11,196 bases of DNA from Gammaproteobacteria bacterium (GTDB taxonomy: Bacteria; Pseudomonadota; Gammaproteobacteria; GCA-001735895), in NCBI GenBank assembly GCA_003645435.1, contig QNFD01000054.1, positions 1-11,196 on the forward strand. Direction: 5' to 3'. A model generated the notes under the pieces. The model was not told where the DNA came from. It worked only from the letters and a program-made list of their open reading frames with translations, and searched no databases. Of the stretch, positions 6,273-11,196 are shown piece by piece; the first letter of the stretch is position 1, and every line of letters begins with the position of its first letter. Both the position numbers and the translations under genes were made by a program.

Positions 6273-8066
6273 ATGAGTCAAAATTACCGTATCCCGATAA
6301 CCGCAATTACCGTATTCGGCGCCAGTATTTTACTCGCGCTCACCGTTGGCATTGTGCTCTATCTCGGCTTTGATCAGGCTGTCAGCAGTACTCGAGAATT
6401 GCGTGCGGATCAGGCCGACACCCTCATCAGTGCGATGGAACAAGGTCTGGATTCCAATCTAAAGCCTGTTCGTGAGCAGGCAATCTGGGTCGCAAAAGAT
6501 ATTCACGATCTGACTGACCTGGCGCGATACGATGAATATATTTTTGGTGCATTGGCAGCGACACCGCAGGTTGCCGGCGTCGCAATTGTCACTGCCGATG
6601 GTCTAAGCCGGCGTTGGTCTCGAGGCTCACGAGAAGCGATTGCAGGAGACGAGTCCGAAAATGCAAAAATTTTTGAATGGCTGAACGATGTTAAGCAACA
6701 GCAGGAATCTTCCTGGCGTGAACCTGTTTGGCTGGATTTCCTTGTCGGCAAGACTACGCTCCTACACGATATACCAATACGTGATAATAACGGTGAATTT
6801 ATAGGTGTATTCGCGCAGATAGTAACGGTGGCAGAACTGTCGAAATTCTTATCGGTGAATTACGCGGAAACCGGTGTAACTCCTTTTGTTCTCTACGACC
6901 GGCAGTTTGTGCTGGCACACCCGATGTTGATCAACGATCAGTATTCTGCAGAAGTGAAACAAGGGCCCTTGCCCACACTCGAATCACTCGGTGATGCGGT
7001 ACTAAGCCGTATCTGGACCCCCGACGAGGCAGAGCTGTTTATATCTGAAGTAATGGTAGACACCGAGGCCAGTGGTGTTTACTGGGGAGACGATTTTTAC
7101 GCCTTTTTGTACCGGGACATCGATCGATACGGAACTGCACCCTGGACTATCGGTGCGTATATAAATACTACGCTATATGGCGGCAATAAATTCAGACAAC
7201 TGAGGAACTCACTGCTGGTGGGGCTCGTGGTACTGGTGATTGCGATTGCCGCCGCGATTTATGCTGGTCACAGGGTAAGTACGCCAATCAAGGCAATCGT
7301 GCGCGCTGCCCAGGTTGTCGAAGCAGGGTCGCTCGATACAGTTCCCGAGCTTTCGGGCAGCAAAATCAGGGAACTCGACGATGCCAGTATTGCCTTTAAT
7401 AATATGGTCAAAGGCCTGCACGAACGCCAATTGATTCGCGAAACTCTCGGCAGGTTTGTGCCGGAAGAGGTAGCCCACTCACTACTCGCCGGGGGCGGCC
7501 AGATAGAGCCCCAGCAGGTCGACGCAACCATATTATTTTGTGATATCGAGTCGTTTACGCAACTGACCGAATCGCTCGGTCCGGTGAAAATGGTCGAAGT
7601 CCTGAATACTTTTTTCTCTGCGATGGTAGCAATTCTCGAACGACACGATGGCGTTGTCACCCAGTTTCAGGGTGACGCGATCCTGGCAACCTTTAACGTG
7701 CCAATTACTAATCCGGATCACGCTACCAATGCGATCCGTGCGGCCGAGGAAATGCTCGCATGCGTCGCATCATCGAATTTTGCCGGGGAGACATTAAACG
7801 TACGCATCGGTGTTAATACCGGTTCGATTGTCGCAGGCGCGATTGGCGCCGAGGGCCGTCTCAGCTACACAGTACACGGTGATGCGGTCAATCTCGCCGC
7901 ACGCCTGGAGTCCCTCAACAAGGAATATGGTACGCGCCTGCTGGTATCGGAAAAGACAATGAAATTGTCACCGGACCTCGAATTCAGCCAGGTAGGGGAA
8001 TCGGCCGTACGCGGGCAGACCAAATCGATTTTAGTCTATACGCTCGCATCACTAGGGCGCGGGTAA
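6273..8066 (+). CDS. Membrane-bound class III adenylate/guanylate cyclase with extracytoplasmic sensor and HAMP
   Basis: This 597-residue signalling protein has membrane helix 1 (about 11-33) and a roughly 275-residue periplasmic region (34-308) resembling a double-Cache sensor (GVAIVTADG, then FIGVFAQIVTVAELSKFL). Helix 2 (about 313-332), a HAMP linker (about 333-385) and a class III cyclase domain (about 415-597) follow. Metal-binding Asp424 (ATILFCDIESFT) and Asp468 (TQFQGDAILATF) are present, as are Asn540 and Arg544 of GDAVNLAARLE for the transition state. The residue that usually selects adenine, Lys four before the second Asp, is Gln464, while Thr533 sits in the partner position (SYTVHGDAVN). 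ATP versus GTP preference is therefore open. Both metal Asp residues and the Arg suggest a catalytically competent homodimer. The ribosome binding site is weak, and translation may couple to yajD 18 bases upstream. Confidence 0.92.
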   Translation: MSQNYRIPITAITVFGASILLALTVGIVLYLGFDQAVSSTRELRADQADTLISAMEQGLDSNLKPVREQAIWVAKDIHDLTDLARYDEYIFGALAATPQVAGVAIVTADGLSRRWSRGSREAIAGDESENAKIFEWLNDVKQQQESSWREPVWLDFLVGKTTLLHDIPIRDNNGEFIGVFAQIVTVAELSKFLSVNYAETGVTPFVLYDRQFVLAHPMLINDQYSAEVKQGPLPTLESLGDAVLSRIWTPDEAELFISEVMVDTEASGVYWGDDFYAFLYRDIDRYGTAPWTIGAYINTTLYGGNKFRQLRNSLLVGLVVLVIAIAAAIYAGHRVSTPIKAIVRAAQVVEAGSLDTVPELSGSKIRELDDASIAFNNMVKGLHERQLIRETLGRFVPEEVAHSLLAGGGQIEPQQVDATILFCDIESFTQLTESLGPVKMVEVLNTFFSAMVAILERHDGVVTQFQGDAILATFNVPITNPDHATNAIRAAEEMLACVASSNFAGETLNVRIGVNTGSIVAGAIGAEGRLSYTVHGDAVNLAARLESLNKEYGTRLLVSEKTMKLSPDLEFSQVGESAVRGQTKSILVYTLASLGRG

Positions 8067-8080
8067 ACGGCCTTGCCCGA

Positions 8081-8111
8081 TACCAGGACTAATTAGTATT
8101 TTACCCTGGCA
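8081..8111. terminator. Weak hairpin between convergent genes
   Basis: CCAGG (8083-8087) pairs with CCTGG (8105-8109), and the stem can extend outward past one mismatch. The loop contains the palindrome ACTAATTAGT (8088-8097) and an A/T run. It lies between the cyclase stop (8066) and the RidA stop (8145, minus strand), where a shared terminator is expected. The stem is short and no clear U-tract follows, so this is tentative. Confidence 0.3.
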
Positions 8112-8144
8112 GGTTTGTAATCAGGACGTTGAACCTTATATCGA

Positions 8145-8531
8145 CTAGTTGTTGAGTCGGGCCATGCAGGTGACCTCGACCAGGCTATCGCCAAACAGTC
8201 GGCGTGACTCGGTCGTGGTACGGGCAGGGTATAAACCGGCAGGAAAAAATTCCCGGTAGGCGGCATCCATTGCGTCAAAATCATCCAAATTTGCCAGGTG
8301 CACATCGACGCGCACCAGGTTGGCAAATGCCAGATCGAGTTCAGCGAGGATACTGGATATCAAGGTCATAACAGCGCGTGTCTCATTATTCGCGTCGCCA
8401 AGTACCGCCTGACCTTCGGGGAAATCGGCGGCAACGATGCCAGCCAGATGCGCATAGGTATCGTCGATAACAACCTGAGTGAACGGTGCGCCCGAATCTG
8501 GCATGCATTTTGGCTGGAAGTATTGATTCAA
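8145..8531 (-). CDS. RidA family protein (enamine/imine deaminase fold)
   Basis: A 128-residue single-domain protein of the RidA/YjgF/YER057c/UK114 family, the usual length. RidA trimers hydrolyse reactive enamine and imine intermediates, such as 2-aminoacrylate, to ketones and ammonia in the cytoplasm. The C-terminal signature is clear: YPARTTTE with Arg104, matching the substrate-carboxylate-binding Arg of E. coli RidA, and VEVTCMA with Glu119. The central part (LVRVDVHLANLDDFDAMDAAY) is also typical. The N-terminus is less standard, so it may belong to one of the Rid subfamilies other than the archetype. The start at 8531 is TTG, with GGAG eight bases upstream; an internal ATG would cut away the first strand. 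It follows the oxygenase gene by 73 bases on the same strand. Confidence 0.9.
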   Translation of the reverse strand: MNQYFQPKCMPDSGAPFTQVVIDDTYAHLAGIVAADFPEGQAVLGDANNETRAVMTLISSILAELDLAFANLVRVDVHLANLDDFDAMDAAYREFFPAGLYPARTTTESRRLFGDSLVEVTCMARLNN

Positions 8532-8604
8532 GTTGTATTCTCCAGTGACTGGGTTTTCGCGAAGGCCTGCTCAGGGTAGTAGATTTTCACCAGCTCCAGG
8601 AACC

Positions 8605-9624
8605 CTATTCACCCTGAACCACGCTCTGGCTTTCCAGGTAAGAAACGGGTGGATATTTCGCGGGTCGCGTTTCCGAACAACAGCTCGGAATGCATTCCAT
8701 CGGGTAATCAGCGCTGGCATTAAAAAAGAACGGGATCGAATAACGCGGATACGCACCGGTGTTATTGTTGGCGAAATGCTTGACGCTGATAAAGTAGTCA
8801 TTACTCCATTGTTTTAGTAACTCCCCGGTATTGACGATAAATGTATTCTCAATCAGCGGCGCCTTGATCCAGCATTGACGTTGCTCACTGTAAATGACCA
8901 GGCCTTCGCTATCCTGTGCAAGAATTGTAATAAAAGTCGAGTCAACGTGCGGCGCGATACCGAATTCATCATCTGCAGTTTGCTTGATCGGAGCATATTT
9001 GGTCATTCGTAGGCGATAAAGCGGTGATTTGAACCCGGGGGCGAAAAAATCCTCTGCCATACCCAGTGCCCTGGCGTAAATTGGCAATAGTTTCATTGCC
9101 AGGCCTTCGATCGCGGTGGCGTAGTTTTCTACCTCCCGGCGAAATTCAGGCAAGTCCTGTTCACGCGGCCATTGATTCTTATCCAGCGATACATCCCGCG
9201 GACCGAGTTCACGCTTAACAATATAGGCTTCATTTGCGTTGCCTTTGTTTCGTGCCGGTAACTTACGGTTTTGAAACGGCAAATATCCGACGCCTCCTAC
9301 CGGCCAGTCCGGCCGATCCATTTTTAACGCCATTTTGCTTTCCAGGGGTAAATCGAGGAATCTCCTGGCTTGCGTAAACACGCTGTCTAATTGCCGCGGA
9401 GTAATTCCATGTCCCTTCAGGCAATAAAAGCCGACTTTTGTACAGGCACGCAATAGCTGGTCAGCCGCCGCCTGCAGTGCCCGCTCACTACCGCTGGCTA
9501 AATAGTCCTCAAGATCAATTACCGGTATATCACCGTCGCGAGCCGGTTCCAGATTCTGAGTATCCCAGGACTCTGATTCCAGGCGAAGTTGAGTTTCTTT
9601 CTGGGTTGGATCAAATTGCTGCAT
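8605..9624 (-). CDS. 2-oxoglutarate/Fe(II)-dependent oxygenase, isopenicillin N synthase-like
   Basis: The 339-residue product has the two-part layout of isopenicillin-N-synthase-like dioxygenases. The N-terminal DIOX_N segment (IPVIDLEDY at 33-41, GFYCLKGHGI at 65-74, then ARRFLDLPLESK) precedes a double-stranded beta-helix core. The iron facial triad is visible: His226 and Asp228 in IAPHVDSTFITIL, and His283 in SVKHFANN. Arg294 and Ser296 in PRYSIPFFF match the RxS pair that binds the 2-oxoglutarate carboxylate. The C-terminus (PAKYPPVSYLE) is family-typical. These cytoplasmic enzymes hydroxylate, desaturate or cyclise small molecules; the substrate is not deducible. The Arg-x-Ser pair favours 2-oxoglutarate use rather than an ACC-oxidase-like mechanism. 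It lies 49 bases after the MBL gene and 73 bases before ridA-like. No clear ribosome binding site is seen. Confidence 0.9.
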   Translation of the reverse strand: MQQFDPTQKETQLRLESESWDTQNLEPARDGDIPVIDLEDYLASGSERALQAAADQLLRACTKVGFYCLKGHGITPRQLDSVFTQARRFLDLPLESKMALKMDRPDWPVGGVGYLPFQNRKLPARNKGNANEAYIVKRELGPRDVSLDKNQWPREQDLPEFRREVENYATAIEGLAMKLLPIYARALGMAEDFFAPGFKSPLYRLRMTKYAPIKQTADDEFGIAPHVDSTFITILAQDSEGLVIYSEQRQCWIKAPLIENTFIVNTGELLKQWSNDYFISVKHFANNNTGAYPRYSIPFFFNASADYPMECIPSCCSETRPAKYPPVSYLESQSVVQGE

Positions 9625-9673
9625 TACTACAAGGCCAGGTACTCAAACATAAGCGCCTCTGTCTCCTGATCGA

Positions 9674-10651
9674 TTACTGACAGCCGTCGACACATTTGCC
9701 GCCACTATCAAACGACATGGTACGTCCGCTCAAGGGCACGTGGACTGGTACCTCGCTGGCTTTCGCAAAGACATCGACCCGGGAACCATTGATCACCTTG
9801 CCACCCTTAGTGGATGGTTGATTAGCATGTGAGGCGATTACCGAGGTGGGTTTGATCAGGTTATTAACCACCCAGGCGGCTTCGCTGGGTCCGGTTGTAT
9901 AGGTGTCGCCGATATTCATCACTACCAGCTTCGCATTATAGTGCTGACGTACCACGGTATCCTGCTCTGCGGTTATACCGGTATCACCTGATAAATACAC
10001 GGCCAGGTCATTACTAAATGTCAGCACGTAACCGGTGGGAGGCCCTGCATAAGCGGTGAGACCGGCAGCATTGAGCATATCTCCGAGTTCACCACCAATC
10101 ATGCTACCCGAGATTCCGTTTGAATGTACCGCGGGGACAGTGGTAACCGTCACACCACCTACCTTAAGGGAGGCGCCGAAACGAACCAGTTGGGAATTTT
10201 TCGGGTTGCCACCAAGCGCTTTCAATTTACTCGCGAAGAACTTCGGCATTTCACTACCGGTGATGATTTTCGCATCTTTGGCAAAGGCGATATTGACCGC
10301 ATTGGTACCGGGCAGGGCATTCACTGGAAAACTCGGCTTCGCACACTCCCCACCACTGACCCCGGCGATATGCTTGTCGCCGACATGATCTCCATGCATA
10401 TGGCTGACCAGTACGGCGTCAATTTTACCCAGTCTGCTATCGTCTGGTCCTGCAACGGTGCGGCCGGGATCATATAAAATTCGGGTGCCGTCCGGGTCTT
10501 CGAGGAGCAGCGCACGATCGAGGTGACAAAATTCTCCTTCGTGTGCGCCCAGGGGCGTAATCTTTACATTGGTTGCCAGCGAGGACTGCATGCCAGTTAA
10601 CAACAACGCAGTTATGGCGACAAAAAATTGGATTGATTTAGATGGTTTCAT
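9674..10651 (-). CDS. Exported metallo-beta-lactamase-fold hydrolase
   Basis: The 325-residue protein starts with a Sec-type signal peptide: basic MKPSK, a hydrophobic core about residues 8-20, and a likely cut after SLA at 26. The rest is an MBL-fold domain of the UlaG-like single-domain type. It carries the metal motif VSHMHGDH (His84, His86, Asp88, His89), then His176 in PAVHSNG, Asp223 in LSGDTGI and His275 in VIASHANQP, which complete a two-metal site. It should be an active periplasmic hydrolase. Family substrates include lactones, phosphoesters and cyclic nucleotides, and no motif points to beta-lactams. Four Cys remain in the mature protein (42, 103, 319, 324), the last two in a CVDGC tail that could form a disulfide. 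The start is supported by AGGAGG six bases upstream. It heads the oxygenase-RidA run. Confidence 0.9.
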   Translation of the reverse strand: MKPSKSIQFFVAITALLLTGMQSSLATNVKITPLGAHEGEFCHLDRALLLEDPDGTRILYDPGRTVAGPDDSRLGKIDAVLVSHMHGDHVGDKHIAGVSGGECAKPSFPVNALPGTNAVNIAFAKDAKIITGSEMPKFFASKLKALGGNPKNSQLVRFGASLKVGGVTVTTVPAVHSNGISGSMIGGELGDMLNAAGLTAYAGPPTGYVLTFSNDLAVYLSGDTGITAEQDTVVRQHYNAKLVVMNIGDTYTTGPSEAAWVVNNLIKPTSVIASHANQPSTKGGKVINGSRVDVFAKASEVPVHVPLSGRTMSFDSGGKCVDGCQ

Positions 10652-10657
10652 GAGCGA

Positions 10658-10663
10658 CCTCCT
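10658..10663 (-). promoter_or_regulatory. Strong ribosome binding site of the MBL-fold gene
   Basis: The minus strand reads AAAGGAGGTCGCTCATG: a consensus AGGAGG six bases from the ATG at 10651-10649. It is the strongest Shine-Dalgarno sequence in the window and fixes this start. It lies only 14 bases after the stop codon of the gene fragment at 10678-10836, which suggests that both once belonged to one transcript. Confidence 0.8.
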
Positions 10664-10677
10664 TTAAAACTTTTTAC

Positions 10678-10836
10678 TTATGGTTTATCTATCGATGGGA
10701 CAACGTCAGCTGCGATTGACCAGCGCTTTTCGCGATCCGCCAGCCATTCTGGTACTGGCAGGTTACTGGCAATCGTGGTTTCAAACAATGAAAACTCCGG
10801 GTTGGGTGGTTTTACAATTTTGAGAGCGAATTGATT
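10678..10836 (-). pseudogene. Truncated 3' end of an unidentified gene upstream of the MBL gene
   Basis: On the minus strand the codons from 10836 to a TAA at 10678-10680 read as 52 coding-like residues, including KIVKPPNPEFSLFETTIASN and then LPVPEWLADREKRWSIAADV. The stretch shows good amino-acid balance and no rare-residue clutter. It has no start codon (the first codon AAT directly follows an in-frame TAA at 10837-10839) and no ribosome binding site. The stop lies 26 bases before the MBL start, typical of an operon partner. I read it as the surviving C-terminus of an upstream gene whose main part was removed by a rearrangement near 10840. I do not recognise the family. Confidence 0.5.
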
Positions 10837-11031
10837 TTACCACATGAGTAAAACCATATATCTATCCACGCCAACAGGAGTCAGTCAGTAGCAAAGCTTT
10901 AAGCAACCAGCTTATTTCTAATATTCAAGAAAAAATGTTGCAGTCTTCAATACTAATGGAAAATAACTCGTAAGGGAGCTGTCCAAAAAATCGGGTCCAC
11001 TTCCGTAAGTGCAAGTACCAATTTCTACACA
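10837..11031. other. AT-rich non-coding segment at a probable rearrangement
   Basis: This stretch has no credible reading frame on either strand and is richer in A/T than the flanking genes (for example 10905-10970). It begins with TTACCACAT (10837-10845), and the same nine bases occur again in direct orientation at 11032-11040, across the stop codon of the next gene. Its right part (10973-11031) holds insertion-sequence-like motifs described separately. The left part shows no recognised signal. Confidence 0.4.
10973..11031. mobile_element. Possible insertion-sequence terminus
   Basis: The segment GGGAGCTGTCCAAAAAATCG (10974-10993) followed by GGTCCACTTCCG resembles the end of DDE-type insertion sequences (IS3- or IS21-like), which often carry TGTCC and GGTCCACTT blocks. 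A small inverted repeat CACTT-CCGT-AAGTG lies at 10998-11011, and a GTACCAATTT block at 11015-11024 may be a further transposase-binding repeat. The partial gene ending at 11032 would then be part of the element. No second end is inside the window, so the family and limits are unknown. The assignment rests on general resemblance only. Confidence 0.3.
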
Positions 11032-11196
11032 TTACCACATTAAGTCGTCCGGAATTTTGTAGTCTGCATAAGTATCGTCCTCGCCTTCGGTGTCGACTTT
11101 CTCGTTGAGCTGCACAACACATGATTCGTCTCGTTGTGCAATTTTTTCGGCCACCGGGGCCGGTACCAGTTCAAATTTCCGTTGATTGTTTTTAAC
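11032..11196 (-). CDS. C-terminal fragment of an unidentified protein, possibly a transposase
   Basis: The minus strand is open from the window edge to TAA at 11032-11034, giving 54 residues that begin VKNNQRKFELVPAPVAEKIA and end in an acidic tail DDTYADYKIPDDLMW. Codon use looks like real coding DNA. The gene starts beyond the window. I do not recognise the family. The adjoining insertion-sequence-like end (10973-11031) makes a transposase or transposition helper one possibility, but no catalytic motif is in view and a cellular gene is equally possible. Confidence 0.5.
   Translation of the reverse strand, partial: VKNNQRKFELVPAPVAEKIAQRDESCVVQLNEKVDTEGEDDTYADYKIPDDLMW

Noticed and set aside
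10925..11122. 65-codon minus-strand frame with many Arg and Cys residues
   Set aside because: It overlaps, in another frame, the more coding-like tail ending at 11032 and runs through the possible insertion-sequence end; composition is unlike a real protein.

Overview
The window looks like chromosomal DNA from a free-living gammaproteobacterium. The best phylogenetic marker is a protein very close to E. coli YajD (motifs YPWVCGRC, LRELTVHH, DGSNWELLC, NPFADL). The other genes are ordinary proteobacterial families, and base composition is moderate throughout. No rRNA, tRNA, CRISPR array or prophage was seen. The genus cannot be given from sequence alone.

Layout, left to right. (1) The 3' end of a plus-strand cysteine-rich (GLG1-type) repeat protein converges on an amidase across a 13-bp perfect hairpin. 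(2) Bases 162-2619, minus strand: a homocysteine S-methyltransferase-family gene with a recognisable promoter, followed by an amidase-signature hydrolase. (3) Bases 2715-3536, plus strand: a spermidine-synthase-like Rossmann protein transcribed away from that pair. (4) Bases 3701-5634, minus strand: a ten-helix EamA/DMT transporter, then an endonuclease/exonuclease/phosphatase-family lipoprotein. (5) Bases 5886-8066, plus strand: yajD (HNH protein), then after 18 bases a membrane-bound class III nucleotide cyclase with an extracytoplasmic sensor region, HAMP and cyclase domain. (6) Bases 8145-10651, minus strand: exported metallo-beta-lactamase-fold hydrolase, 2-oxoglutarate/Fe(II) oxygenase and RidA-family deaminase, in that order and in operon-like spacing. 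(7) Bases 10652-11196: a broken region. It holds the last 52 codons of a lost gene that sits in operon position just upstream of the MBL gene, AT-rich unexplained DNA, a possible insertion-sequence end, and the last 54 codons of another minus-strand gene that runs off the window.

Functional reading. The last minus-strand block is the most pathway-like: an oxygenase next to RidA, whose family hydrolyses enamines and imines, suggests oxidation of a nitrogen compound followed by removal of a reactive imine. The MBL protein has a signal peptide and would act outside the cytoplasm. This is inference from gene order. The cyclase probably converts a periplasmic signal into a cyclic nucleotide. No complete new system such as a defence island, retron or toxin-antitoxin pair can be supported. 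The points most worth a second look are the missing zinc cysteine in the methyltransferase, the Gln in place of the usual purine-specifying Lys of the cyclase, the oxygenase-RidA-MBL cluster, and the rearranged right end with its 9-bp direct repeat.
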